Shown: positions 36,485-44,618, numbered from the stretch's first letter. The stretch: DNA of 64,000 nt from an uncultured Lachnospiraceae bacterium (GCA_947626435.1 CANQSB010000001.1:248001-312000); one strand, 5' to 3'. Program-made: numbers and translations. The notes: generated by a model not told the origin, from the letters alone.

Positions 36485-37205
36485 CTATATAGCCACCCTT
36501 CTCCTCGTCGCTCACAATAACGCCCTTTCTCATAGTGACAACACGCTTCTGCATGTCGTTTACAATCTCGCGGTTATGCGTCACCACGATTACGGTAGTA
36601 CCGTTATTGTTTATCTTTTCAAGCAGATTCATAATGTCCCATGTGATCTTCGGATCAAGATTGCCTGTCGGCTCGTCGGCAAGCAGAATCTGCGGCTTGT
36701 TTACCAGCGCGCGCGCAATGGCAACCCTCTGCTGCTCGCCGCCTGAAAGCTGCTTTGGCTTTGCCTTGTATTTGCCCGCCAAGCCCACTGTTGAGAGAAT
36801 GGAAGGGACATTTTTACGGATTTCCCTGCCCGACTTCTGCACAATGCGCTGCGCAAACGCCACATTCTCATATACATTTCTGTCGTTCAGAAGGCGGAAG
36901 TCCTGAAATACCACGCCCAGATTTCTCCTGAACTTAGGTATCTGGCGCCGCTTAAGCTTCGCCACGTCCGTACCGTTTACGACGATACGCCCCGATGATG
37001 GCAAAAGCTCGCGGAGCAAAAGCTTTATGAGCGTCGACTTACCCGAACCGCTGTCGCCTACTATGAATACAAATTCTCCTTTATTTATATGCAGATTTAC
37101 ATCATTTAATGCCGGAGCGCCCGCGGAATAAGCCTTGCTCACATGCTCCAGCGAAATAATGGGCGCGTTTGAACCCACGCGCTTTCTAGCCGTCGTATTT
37201 CTCAA
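36474..37205 (-). CDS. ftsE: Cell division ATP-binding protein FtsE
   Basis: 243 residues from a TTG behind GAGGTG. ABC ATPase motifs are all present: Walker [17 protein letters not shown]-loop VFQDFRLL, signature [16 protein letters not shown] and Walker [13 protein letters not shown] with the switch His in [10 protein letters not shown]. The N-terminal 14 residues (ARKRVGSN) are an extra basic extension compared with typical FtsE. It is the ATPase that drives FtsX. The gene follows the PucR-type regulator gene after 33 bp and is probably co-transcribed with it. Confidence 0.97.
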   Translation of the reverse strand: MRNTTARKRVGSNAPIISLEHVSKAYSAGAPALNDVNLHINKGEFVFIVGDSGSGKSTLIKLLLRELLPSSGRIVVNGTDVAKLKRRQIPKFRRNLGVVFQDFRLLNDRNVYENVAFAQRIVQKSGREIRKNVPSILSTVGLAGKYKAKPKQLSGGEQQRVAIARALVNKPQILLADEPTGNLDPKITWDIMNLLEKINNNGTTVIVVTHNREIVNDMQKRVVTMRKGVIVSDEEKGGYIDED

Positions 37206-37238
37206 AATTTCACCTCATAAATAATTATTATAACCCCA

Positions 37239-38327
37239 TCAATACTCAAATGATTCCATATACTTCATATAGCGCACCACCATAAGCGCTATCTTAAACG
37301 TAATCGCGTCCTCAAATACACGCAAATCAAGCCCTGTGCTCTTTTGAAGCTTGTCAAGACGATATACGAGCGTATTTCTGTGTATGAAAAGCTGCCTTGA
37401 TGTCTCTGATACATTCAGAGAATTTTCAAAAAACTTATTTATGGTAACAAGCGTCTCCTCATCAAAATCGTCGGGGCTCTTTCCGCCAAAAATTTCCTTG
37501 ATGAACATTTTGCAAAGCGGTATCGGAAGCTGATATATAAGTCTGCCGATGCCAAGCTCGCTGTAAGCGATTATCTGCCTTTCAGCGAAGAAAATCTTGC
37601 CGACGTCAAGCGCCATTTTCGCTTCTTTATAAGAGCGGCTTACCTCCTTTATCTCCTTCACGTTAGTGCCGTAAGAGATACGCACGCTCTTTATGCCTTC
37701 TTTGACAAGGCAGTCCTCTATCGCCCTGGCATATTTGTCAATATCGCGGTTGCTCTCATTGTCCGCAATCTCTTTTACTACTATGACATTGTTTTCATCG
37801 ACCGCTGTGACAAAATCCCTGCCGTTTTTTCCAAAATTCTCACGAACCTTTTCAAGGATGTTGGTGTCCTTGCCGTTTGGCGCTTCAACTATGAGTACAG
37901 CACGCTTTACGTCCGTTGGAATGTGCAGCTTCTTAGAACGACTGTATATATCAACCAACAGCAGGTTGTCAAGCAGCAGATTTTTGATAAAATTGTCCTT
38001 GTCAAAACGCTCCTTGTATGCCACCATAAGATTTTGGATTTGAAATGCCGCCATCTTGCCGACCATATAGGCGTTATCGTTTGGTCCGCTGGCAATAAGT
38101 ATGTACTCAAGCTGCTGTTCGTCATAGATTTTAAAGAACTGGCTCGACTGGATTTCCTGGCTGTCCGCTGCGGATTTTACAAACTCGAGCACTGAATTTT
38201 CAAAGCTTGCTCCGCTGTTTTTGGTAGACGCCACAAGCTTGCCATCCACGTCAGCCACAAACAGCTCGACCCTCGTTATGGCTTTAATCCCTTCAATCGT
38301 GTTCTGCATAATCTGATTTGAAATCAT
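37239..38327 (-). CDS. PucR/CdaR-type transcriptional regulator
   Basis: 362 residues. The N-terminal half resembles a sugar-diacid-recognition/PAS-like sensor (ITRVELFVADVDGKLVAS). The middle is a GGDEF-like fold without catalytic residues (residues about 140-280). The C-terminus is the PucR helix-turn-helix: NVSETSRQLFIHRNTLVYRLDKLQKSTGLDLR. Such proteins regulate sugar-acid or purine use in several bacteria, but the Lachnospiraceae type next to ftsEX has no established target that I know. It is the first gene of the ftsEX unit; a TGTCGAA motif lies 48 bases upstream of the start. Confidence 0.88.
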   Translation of the reverse strand: MISNQIMQNTIEGIKAITRVELFVADVDGKLVASTKNSGASFENSVLEFVKSAADSQEIQSSQFFKIYDEQQLEYILIASGPNDNAYMVGKMAAFQIQNLMVAYKERFDKDNFIKNLLLDNLLLVDIYSRSKKLHIPTDVKRAVLIVEAPNGKDTNILEKVRENFGKNGRDFVTAVDENNVIVVKEIADNESNRDIDKYARAIEDCLVKEGIKSVRISYGTNVKEIKEVSRSYKEAKMALDVGKIFFAERQIIAYSELGIGRLIYQLPIPLCKMFIKEIFGGKSPDDFDEETLVTINKFFENSLNVSETSRQLFIHRNTLVYRLDKLQKSTGLDLRVFEDAITFKIALMVVRYMKYMESFEY

Positions 38328-38630
38328 AAGTCCCTCTCCTTCTCATCGCCAAACGCTTACCCCAATATAAAGCGTGTCGAAATATTTCCTTATACAATAT
38401 AGACAAAAGAATGCCGATACAAGCCTGTCGTTTTGTCACATTACTGTTTTATTTTAATATATTTTCACAAATAAATCTATAGAAAGCGCCAACTTTTTTA
38501 TGCAATTTTTGAAATTTTTAAATAAAACAGTATTTTTTCATCAGTTATGCAAGATACGCAAATTATTTTTATTTATTTTTTATAAATTTTCGTCAAATAA
38601 TAGTTTGCCAAAGGTTATTCGTTATTGTTA
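38328..38630. other. AT-rich divergent intergenic region
   Basis: Between the divergent PucR-type and YjfB genes. It is very AT-rich with runs of A and T, contains a TGTCGAA on the plus strand at 38375-38381, and no plausible coding sequence. It must carry the promoter of the minus-strand unit, but I could not pick a convincing -35/-10 pair. Confidence 0.5.
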
Positions 38631-38657
38631 TAATATTTTTAGTTTCAAAGCCGATAT
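38631..38657 (+). promoter_or_regulatory. Sigma-D (sigma-28)-type flagellar promoter
   Basis: TAAT, 15-base spacer, GCCGATAT. The Bacillus sigma-D consensus is TAAA-N15-GCCGATAT, so the -10 element is perfect and the -35 differs by one base. It drives toward the YjfB motility gene about 107 bases downstream, a family under sigma-D control in Bacillus. Confidence 0.75.
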
Positions 38658-38685
38658 ACTAATTGAGGAACAATACACAACATAT

Positions 38686-38739
38686 TAATTGTAAAACGTG
38701 TTCTAAACCGTCCGAATTTAGTTTTGCAAACACCTATAT
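38686..38739. repeat. R1 palindromic repeat, internally deleted copy (E)
   Basis: The left end TAATTGTAAAACGTGTTC and the stretch CTAAACCGTCCGAATTTAG match the outer left part of R1 copies; the last 18 bases (TTTTGCAAACACCTATAT) match the outer right end. The whole central palindrome is missing. It lies in the leader between the sigma-D promoter and the YjfB start. Confidence 0.65.
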
Positions 38740-38763
38740 TTATGCGAAGAAAGGAGTATGCAT

Positions 38764-38955
38764 ATGGATATTGCCGGTTTATCAATGGGTATGGCTCAAT
38801 CAAGGCTTATGGGCGATGTCGGCATAGCTGTACTTGCGAAGTCAATTGATACAGCGCAGAGTACAGGCGCTATGCTTACCGATTTGATTGACTCAGCCGC
38901 GCTTGAACGCTCTGTCAATCCCGATGTCGGCGGCAACATTGACATACGTATTTGA
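38764..38955 (+). CDS. YjfB-family putative motility protein
   Basis: 63 residues from the ATG at 38764, 7 bases after AAGGAG; the ATG at 38758 is too close to it. The sequence MDIAGLSMGMAQSRLMGDVG with IAVLAKSIDTAQSTGAMLTD matches the YjfB_motility family (small helical proteins of unknown action under sigma-D control). A sigma-D-type promoter lies upstream and a strong terminator downstream, so it is a one-gene transcript. It is one of two plus-strand genes in an otherwise minus-strand stretch. Confidence 0.88.
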   Translation: MDIAGLSMGMAQSRLMGDVGIAVLAKSIDTAQSTGAMLTDLIDSAALERSVNPDVGGNIDIRI

Positions 38956-38964
38956 GTCTTCCTT

Positions 38965-39003
38965 AAAACAGCACGCCTACCGATTGGACGGCGTGCTGTT
39001 TTT
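38965..39003 (+). terminator. Rho-independent terminator after the YjfB gene
   Basis: AAAACAGCACGCC and GGCGTGCTGTTTT form a 13-bp stem with a 12-base loop and end in a T run. It starts 10 bp after the stop codon. Confidence 0.92.
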
Positions 39004-39061
39004 GTGTTTCTATTTCCTAATTACTGAATTATGATGTTCTGATTTCAAGCATAATTCATAT

Positions 39062-39201
39062 AGGCATTTGTGAAACTCTATTCGACAACATAGAATTTAG
39101 GCAAAATATATAAAATAAGCGGCGTCTCGCGGAGCACCCAGCCGCGTTTTTATATATTTTAACTAAATTCGGACAGTTTGGAACACATTTCGCAATTACC
39201 T
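39062..39201. repeat. R1 palindromic repeat, copy A
   Basis: About 140 bp. Outer ends AGGCATTTGTGAAA and TTTCGCAATTACCT are imperfect inverted repeats; inside are GAATTTAG..CTAAATTC, AAAATATATAAAA..TTTTATATATTTT and a GC-rich core AGCGGC..GCCGCG around CGGAGCAC. It lies between the YjfB terminator and the end of cvfB and could also act as a terminator (the core is followed by TTTTT). Confidence 0.85.
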
Positions 39202-39207
39202 AATAAT

Positions 39208-40062
39208 TTATAAATCAGAGGGAACCATCTTCCTTATGCAGTCGTGGTCTATCATTACCATATTGTTTTTCAGCAGATTGCCGATGGCGCGCTTAAATTC
39301 ATTTTTGCTCATACCTGTTTCGCGCTTTATAAGCTCAGGCGACGCCTTGTCCGTAAACGGCAGTTTCCCGTCATATTTGTCAAACAGCTCCATAATACGA
39401 TCTGCGTCTTTTTTCATTTGGATATGCGCTTTCTCGCGCACGCTTAAGTCAAGCTTTCCGTCAGGCTTTACGTTTGCAACTCTCGCCTCTATAGTATCGC
39501 CAACGGATATATCGCCAAACATTTCCCTCGTCGGTATCAGCGCTGAGTATTTGTTGTCTACAGCGACAAACGCGCCGAAATTGTCGATTATCTGGTATAC
39601 TATGCCGCTTACCCTGTCGTCTTTTTGGTAGCCGCTTTCGCATGACAGACGCTCGTAAACGTTCATTGTGGCTGCAAGGCGGCTGCTCTTGTCTATGTAT
39701 ATCGTGACAAGTATTTCTTCCCCTTCTTTGACGCGCCTTGTCTGCTCCTTGTACGGAAGCAGTATGTCCTTTTCAAGCCCCCAGTCGAGGAACGCGCCAA
39801 TCGGCGTGACCTGCGAAACCTTCAGCATGCCTACCTCTCCGACACTCAAAAGCGGTGAATTGGTGGTAGCTATCAGCCTGTCTTTGGAATCCTTGTAAAG
39901 AAATACCTCCAGCTCATCTCCTATGCCCTTGCCCTCTGGAATCTGTTTCTTGGGCAGCAGCACCCTCTCCTCGGCATTGATGTCGGGCTTGTCCGCCAGA
40001 TATACGCCGAAATCAACTTCTTTCACTATAAACAGTGACTGTTTTTTTCCAAGCTCAAACAT
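39208..40062 (-). CDS. cvfB: S1-domain RNA-binding protein CvfB (YitL)
   Basis: 284 residues. An N-terminal OB-like domain (KKQSLFIVKEVDFGVYLADK), two S1-type domains (VGEVGMLKVSQVTPIGAFLD; VSGIVYQIIDNFGAFVAVDN) and a C-terminal winged helix (ELIKRETGMSKNEFKRAIGN) follow the CvfB layout. In staphylococci CvfB binds RNA and affects virulence gene expression; the general role here is unknown. It has its own transcript, bounded by R1 copy A downstream and a tRNA gene upstream in the minus-strand direction. Confidence 0.93.
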   Translation of the reverse strand: MFELGKKQSLFIVKEVDFGVYLADKPDINAEERVLLPKKQIPEGKGIGDELEVFLYKDSKDRLIATTNSPLLSVGEVGMLKVSQVTPIGAFLDWGLEKDILLPYKEQTRRVKEGEEILVTIYIDKSSRLAATMNVYERLSCESGYQKDDRVSGIVYQIIDNFGAFVAVDNKYSALIPTREMFGDISVGDTIEARVANVKPDGKLDLSVREKAHIQMKKDADRIMELFDKYDGKLPFTDKASPELIKRETGMSKNEFKRAIGNLLKNNMVMIDHDCIRKMVPSDL

Positions 40063-40152
40063 TTTTTATCTCCCCTAAAATGTCGTGAAACTCATTTAAA
40101 AAGTAAATTAGCTCTCCGCCCTGTCGCACAATATACTGTTATGCGGAAAAGC

Positions 40153-40187
40153 AAAAAAGCAACGGCATACACATAAACCGTTGCTTT
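40153..40187 (-). terminator. Rho-independent terminator after tRNA-Gln
   Basis: On the minus strand AAAGCAACGG and CCGTTGCTTT form a 10-bp stem with a 12-base loop followed by TTTTGC. It begins 3 bases after the tRNA 3' end. Confidence 0.85.
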
Positions 40188-40189
40188 AG

Positions 40190-40261
40190 CAGCGCTACAA
40201 GGATTCGAACCTTGAAATGACGGAGTCAGAGTCCGTTGCCTTACCGTTTGGCGATAGCGCT
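40190..40261 (-). tRNA. tRNA-Gln (anticodon CUG)
   Basis: 72 bases on the minus strand. Acceptor stem AGCGCTA/TAGCGCT, D arm GCCAAACGGTAAGGC, anticodon stem ACGGA/TCCGT enclosing CTCTGAC (anticodon CTG), and T arm CAAGG-TTCGAAT-CCTTG. The discriminator is G and no CCA is encoded. The CUG anticodon is the rarer glutamine isoacceptor, reading CAG codons. It has its own promoter and terminator. Confidence 0.96.
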
Positions 40262-40294
40262 ATTTATTGTCGTGCTCTGTGTGGCACATTTGAT

Positions 40295-40323
40295 AGTATA
40301 TAACACTTTGGGGCAAAATGCAA
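40295..40323 (-). promoter_or_regulatory. Promoter of tRNA-Gln
   Basis: Minus strand: TTGCAT, 17-base spacer, TATACT, located 34 bases upstream of the mature tRNA 5' end. Confidence 0.65.
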
Positions 40324-40437
40324 GCATTTTTTTAGGGAATTTTTCAAGTTTTTTCAAAGCAGATTTTTCAAATTTTTTTCATCAGTATTTTGAATGGCAA
40401 AGAATTTTTGACAAATCTTTACAAGTTGACAAAATAC

Positions 40438-40473
40438 GGGGAGAAAGCAGTCATTAACGACTATTTTCTCCCC
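40438..40473 (-). terminator. Terminator after glutamine synthetase
   Basis: Minus strand: GGGGAGAAA pairs with TTTCTCCCC, with an inner TAGTC/GACT extension, followed by GTATTTTG. It begins 35 bases after the glnN stop. The U tract is poor, so strength is uncertain. Confidence 0.6.
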
Positions 40474-40507
40474 TAAACATTTCCCTTATACGAAATCCGG
40501 CGAATTT

Positions 40508-42628
40508 TTATACTTCAAACATCAAATCGCCATATGTAGGTATAGGCCATACTGAGCCGTCCACGAGCATTTCAAGCTTATCAATGGGCGCTCTGAGGGC
40601 ATCCATTGCGGTCTTTACGACATCTTTATAATAGAATGCCTGCTCTTTTACGTCTGATATCGCCGCTGCCTTTGCCTCCTCGGCAATGAGCTTGTTGAGC
40701 GCACCCTTTGCCTCGGCGAGAAGTGAATCTACCTCGTTTAATATCTCTACCTGAGCCGCCGCAGTAGCGCCCGCCTCTTTGATGGCGATTACTGAATTTG
40801 CAAGGTCGCCTGCGTATGACGCAACGGCGGGAATAATGTCCTTGCTCGCCATGTCAACCATTGTAAGCGCCTCGATGTTTATTGTCTTGGCGTAGGTTTC
40901 ATATATAATCTCCTCGCGCGACTCAAGCTCTACGCGTGTGAAGATACCGAACTTCTCAAACAGGGCTACAGCTTTCTCTGTGGTAATTGTAGACGCAGCC
41001 TCAATCATTGACTTAATATTGGGAAGCCCTCTCCTTGCTGCCTCCTCAACCCACTTGTCGGAATATCCGTCACCGTTGAATACTATTCTCTGGTGCTTTG
41101 TCATGTACTCCTTAATCAAATCATGCACTGCATTGTCAAAGCTGCCCTCTGCCTTTGCCTTTTCAAGGACATCTGCCGCCTCGCAGAACGCCTCGGCTAC
41201 TATGGCGTTCAAGGTCGTGTTCGGGCTTGCGATAGAGTCCGCCGAGCCTACCATACGGAACTCAAACTTGTTGCCTGTAAATGCAAACGGTGATGTCCTG
41301 TTTCTGTCCGTAGCGTCCTTTTCAAACTTAGGAAGCGTGGAAACGCCTGCCTCGAGCTTGCCGCCCGCAAGAACTCTCGACGCGTCGCCCGTCTCTACAA
41401 GCTGCTTTACCACGTCCTCAAGCTGGTTGCCAAGGAAGATTGAAATAATAGCCGGAGGCGCCTCATTTGCTCCAAGCCTGTGGTCATTTCCTACGTCCGA
41501 TGCAGACTGACGCAGCAAATCGGCATGTACGTCAACCGCCTTCATAATGCACGCAAGCACAAGCAGGAACTGGATATTTTTGTTTGGCGTATCGCCGGGG
41601 TCGAGAAGATTTACGCCGTTATCCGTAGTGATTGACCAGTTGTTGTGTTTGCCCGAGCCATTTACGCCCGCATATGGCTTTTCGTGAAGCAGACATCTGA
41701 GGTCGTGCTTGTAAGCTACGCGCTTCATGGCCTCCATTACAAGCTGATTGTGATCTACGGCGATATTTGCCGTCTCATATATCGGCGCGAGCTCGTGCTG
41801 CGCGGGAGCAACCTCATTGTGCTGTGTCTTGGCTGTAACACCCAGCTTCCAAAGCTCCTCGTTTAAGTCCTTCATGTATGCGCCTACGCGCTCCTTGATA
41901 ACGCCGAAGTAATGATCCTCCATCTCCTGCCCCTTGGGCGCGGGAGCTCCAAAAAGCGTGCGGCCTGCAAACATAAGATCCTTTCTCTGAAAAAACAAAT
42001 CCTTGTCAACAAGGAAATACTCCTGCTCGGGACCTACAGACGCCGTTACCTTTGTCGCCTCTGTGTTGCCGAACAGCCTTACTATACGCAGCGCCTGCTC
42101 ACTCAGCGCCTCCATCGAACGCAGAAGCGGTGTCTTCTTGTCAAGCGCCTCGCCTGTGTATGAGCAGAAAGCTGTGGGTATGCAGAGGATTGTGCCGCAG
42201 CCTGATTCCTTTAAAAAGCAGGGTGAAGTGATGTCCCACGCCGTATAGCCTCTCGCCTCGAAAGTAGCGCGAAGTCCGCCTGATGGGAATGATGACGCGT
42301 CAGGCTCGCCCTTGATAAGCTCCTTGCCTGAAAACTCCATCAGCATTCTACCCTCCTCGTCGGGATGCGATACGAAAGAGTCATGCTTTTCAGCTGTAAT
42401 ACCTGTAAGCGGCTGGAACCAGTGCGTGAAATGCGTAGCTCCGTTTTCTACCGCCCAGTCCTTCATTGCCTTTGCGACTACGTCCGCTGTCGCCATTTTC
42501 AGCTCGCCGCCCTGGTTCATTACTCTCATTACTTCCTGAAATACCTTTTTAGGAAGTCTTTCCTTCATTTTTGCCACAGTAAATACCTTTTCGGCAAAAA
42601 TTTTTTCCACATTTAATGCCTCGCTCAT
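40508..42628 (-). CDS. glnN: Glutamine synthetase type III (GlnN)
   Basis: 706 residues, the length of the large type III enzymes rather than the roughly 450 of GlnA. Features: the N-terminal [22 protein letters not shown] and glutamate-site blocks [34 protein letters not shown] and [20 protein letters not shown] with GKHNNWSI, then [19 protein letters not shown]. It condenses ammonia with glutamate using ATP. It stands alone; the leader contains a terminator-like hairpin 66 bases before the start that may serve attenuation. A terminator follows. Confidence 0.98.
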   Translation of the reverse strand: MSEALNVEKIFAEKVFTVAKMKERLPKKVFQEVMRVMNQGGELKMATADVVAKAMKDWAVENGATHFTHWFQPLTGITAEKHDSFVSHPDEEGRMLMEFSGKELIKGEPDASSFPSGGLRATFEARGYTAWDITSPCFLKESGCGTILCIPTAFCSYTGEALDKKTPLLRSMEALSEQALRIVRLFGNTEATKVTASVGPEQEYFLVDKDLFFQRKDLMFAGRTLFGAPAPKGQEMEDHYFGVIKERVGAYMKDLNEELWKLGVTAKTQHNEVAPAQHELAPIYETANIAVDHNQLVMEAMKRVAYKHDLRCLLHEKPYAGVNGSGKHNNWSITTDNGVNLLDPGDTPNKNIQFLLVLACIMKAVDVHADLLRQSASDVGNDHRLGANEAPPAIISIFLGNQLEDVVKQLVETGDASRVLAGGKLEAGVSTLPKFEKDATDRNRTSPFAFTGNKFEFRMVGSADSIASPNTTLNAIVAEAFCEAADVLEKAKAEGSFDNAVHDLIKEYMTKHQRIVFNGDGYSDKWVEEAARRGLPNIKSMIEAASTITTEKAVALFEKFGIFTRVELESREEIIYETYAKTINIEALTMVDMASKDIIPAVASYAGDLANSVIAIKEAGATAAAQVEILNEVDSLLAEAKGALNKLIAEEAKAAAISDVKEQAFYYKDVVKTAMDALRAPIDKLEMLVDGSVWPIPTYGDLMFEV

Positions 42629-42694
42629 GTTTTTACCTCTCTTTCAATATGTACCATAACACTCATTCTGTGCGCTATAATAGCTTGCGCTTAC

Positions 42695-42736
42695 AAAAAA
42701 AATGTTCCAAAAAAAGATTATATTCTTTTTGGAACA
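42695..42736 (-). promoter_or_regulatory. Candidate transcription attenuator in the glnN leader
   Basis: Minus strand: TGTTCCAAAAA and TTTTTGGAACA form an 11-bp stem with a 12-base loop, followed directly by eight T. This is a complete intrinsic terminator placed 66 bases before the glnN start, with no gene ending upstream of it within 280 bp that would need it. A TATAAT lies about 40 bases upstream of the hairpin. An antiterminator pairing was not identified. Confidence 0.55.
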
Positions 42737-42965
42737 CCGTTGTTCATGATACCTAATTATAAATTTTTTAAAGCAAATCAGCGATTGGCTTTTGCTATAA
42801 TCTAAGATAATATATCTGAGTGAAAAAATCAATGGTTTTTTGTAAATTTTATAAAATTTGAGTGGTTTTCTGCATTTTGCATAGATTTATGGCGGAAATA
42901 GGGCTTTGTTTTTGTGGTTTTTGACTACTATAGTGTGTCGGTTTGTGCGTTTTTAGGGAGTTTAA
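42737..42965. other. Intergenic region upstream of glnN
   Basis: 229 bp between the attenuator hairpin and the terminator that ends the trhP gene. AT-rich. It contains TATAAT on the minus strand at about 42765 without a good -35, and nothing that looks coding. Confidence 0.4.
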
Positions 42966-43011
42966 ATCAAAAAAGCAACCTAACTTTGGTCGGAGCGGTT
43001 GCTTTTTTGAT
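42966..43011 (-). terminator. Terminator after the U32 gene (symmetrical)
   Basis: ATCAAAAAAGCAACC and GGTTGCTTTTTTGAT form a perfect 15-bp stem with a 16-base loop. The A/T runs on both sides make it able to work on either strand. It starts 7 bases after the stop of the U32 gene. Confidence 0.88.
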
Positions 43012-43017
43012 GTTCTT

Positions 43018-44307
43018 TCACACCCATGTATACTGTATCCCGCTTTCCTTGACTTTTACGCGCATCAGGTCATAGGGCTGGGCTTTGGCGGACAGTTCTG
43101 CGTACAGTATCTGTTTTGAGTGCGGGCAGCTTTCGACGCTTTCGCCGTCTTCATTGTACATGGAAAGCACTTGTGCCGCGATATTTTCGCCGTTTGGCTT
43201 CATGAGCTCGATTGTGTCGCCTACAGAAAATTTATTTCTCTGCTCGAATTTAGCAAAGCCTCTTTTGTCTATCATTTCCACTGTGCCAAGGTATGTGTAT
43301 TCGTTTACATACGTGCTGTTGTCGTAAATCTGCGAGGTTTCGTCGGGGCGGCCGAAGTAAAAGCCTGTGGTGAACTGCCTGTAGGTGCATTTGGCTATTT
43401 CCTGACGATACCACTCCATATTTTCATAGTATTTGTCCTTGCTTTCAAAGAAATCGTCTATCGCGCGCCTGTATGTCCTTGCCACGCATGCGACGTAGAG
43501 CGCCGTCTTCATTCTGCCTTCTATCTTAAAGCTGTCTATGCCTGCCGCCACAAGCTCGGGGATATGCTCTATCATGCACAGGTCTTTTGAGTTGAAAATA
43601 TATGTGCCGCGCTCGTTTTCGTAGACTGGCATGTATTCGTTGGGGCGAGTTTCCTCCACTACTGAATATTTCCAGCGGCATGGGTGGGCGCATTCGCCTT
43701 GGTTTGCGTCTCTGCCTGTGAGATAATTTGACATTAAACAACGGCCTGAATATGATATGCACATTGCACCGTGAACGAAGCTTTCTATTTCCATTTGGGG
43801 CGGGATTTTGTCCCTTATTTCGCGTATTTCCACCAATGAGAGCTCGCGCGCCGACACTACGCGCTTTGCGCCCTGCTGCCACCAGAAAAGGTATGTCTGA
43901 TAGTTTGTGTTGTTTGCCTGTGTGGAAATGTGTATTTCTATTTCGGGACAGACTTGTTTTGCTATCATGAACATTCCTGGATCTGATATTATGAGGGCGT
44001 CGGGTTTGATTTTTTTGAGTTCTGTAAAATATTCTCGTGCTCCGTCGAGGTCGTAATTATGCGCTAGGATGTTGGCGGTCACGTATACTTTTACGCCGCG
44101 TTTGTGGGCAAATTCTATTCCTTGATTCATTTCTTCGATGGAAAAGTTTTTGGCGTTGGCTCTCAGACCAAACGCCTCGCCGCCGATATAGACGGCGTCC
44201 GCCCCGAATATTACGGCGGTTTTGAGCACTTCAAGGCTGCTTGCGGGTACAAGAAGCTCGGGTTTTTTTATGCTTGTATTGTCGGTGTTTTGCACGGTGG
44301 TCTCCAT
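43018..44307 (-). CDS. trhP: U32-family peptidase-like tRNA hydroxylation protein (TrhP/YrrO-like)
   Basis: 429 residues from the ATG at 44307; the open frame continues upstream into repeat R3 but is not coding there. The start PELLVPASSLEVLKTAVIFG with ADAVYIGGEAFGLRANAKNF and the U32 signature ESFVHGAMCISYSGRCLMSN identify the family; the Cys cluster (C..GRC..GECAHPCRW) matches proteins needed for 5-hydroxyuridine at tRNA position 34. It sits next to trmR, which methylates that product, as in Bacillus yrrMNO. The ribosome site is weak. Repeat R3 copy 1 separates it from trmR. Despite the family name, peptidase activity is doubtful. Confidence 0.9.
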   Translation of the reverse strand: METTVQNTDNTSIKKPELLVPASSLEVLKTAVIFGADAVYIGGEAFGLRANAKNFSIEEMNQGIEFAHKRGVKVYVTANILAHNYDLDGAREYFTELKKIKPDALIISDPGMFMIAKQVCPEIEIHISTQANNTNYQTYLFWWQQGAKRVVSARELSLVEIREIRDKIPPQMEIESFVHGAMCISYSGRCLMSNYLTGRDANQGECAHPCRWKYSVVEETRPNEYMPVYENERGTYIFNSKDLCMIEHIPELVAAGIDSFKIEGRMKTALYVACVARTYRRAIDDFFESKDKYYENMEWYRQEIAKCTYRQFTTGFYFGRPDETSQIYDNSTYVNEYTYLGTVEMIDKRGFAKFEQRNKFSVGDTIELMKPNGENIAAQVLSMYNEDGESVESCPHSKQILYAELSAKAQPYDLMRVKVKESGIQYTWV

Positions 44308-44391
44308 TCTGCCGCACTGTGAGATGTGGGGAAATAGCGGCTTGTAATTGGTTCGTTTATATAAAAGTTTTTTGTTCTTTGTTCTCAGTCC

Positions 44392-44559
44392 GCCCGGACA
44401 GGACAATTCACCCCATTCAGACAACGCTTGCGCTCAGTGAAAAGCGTAGCGGACACTAAGCTCGGCGGCGCGTTAAAAGGAGCTGCGCTTTTAACGCTTG
44501 CTTCGCTAAGTGCCGACGCTTTTCAATGGTCTTCATGGGGTGAATTGTCCTGTCCGGGC
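44392..44559. repeat. R3 multi-stem palindromic element, copy 1 (reverse orientation)
   Basis: 168 bp. The two ends form a perfect 25-bp inverted repeat beginning GCCCGGACAGG. Inside are a tandem G-A mismatch followed by a short helix (AGAC/GTCT), TGAAAAGCG/CGCTTTTCA, CACTTAGC/GCTTAGTG with one mismatch, and the hairpin GCGTTAAAAG/CTTTTAACGC. It is in the opposite orientation to copies at 48631 and 58313. It lies between trmR and trhP and contains no open frame of interest. Confidence 0.93.
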
Positions 44560-44618
44560 TAGTGTTTTGGTATGCTGTGTTGACTTATTTACGTTTGTTA
44601 TTTGTTTCAATTTATTAT

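Noticed and set aside
38500-38688. A 62-residue open frame in the AT-rich region upstream of YjfB
   Set aside because: Phe/Lys-rich reading of AT-rich sequence that runs across the sigma-D promoter; no ribosome site.
42644-42832. A 62-residue open frame in the glnN leader
   Set aside because: Composition (Ile, Phe, Tyr, Ser-rich from AT-rich DNA) and lack of a ribosome site indicate chance; it also overlaps the attenuator hairpin.
44308-44424. Extended N-terminus of the U32 protein reaching into R3 copy 1
   Set aside because: The frame is open only by chance; those residues do not resemble the family and overlap the repeat. The family-typical start is near 44307.
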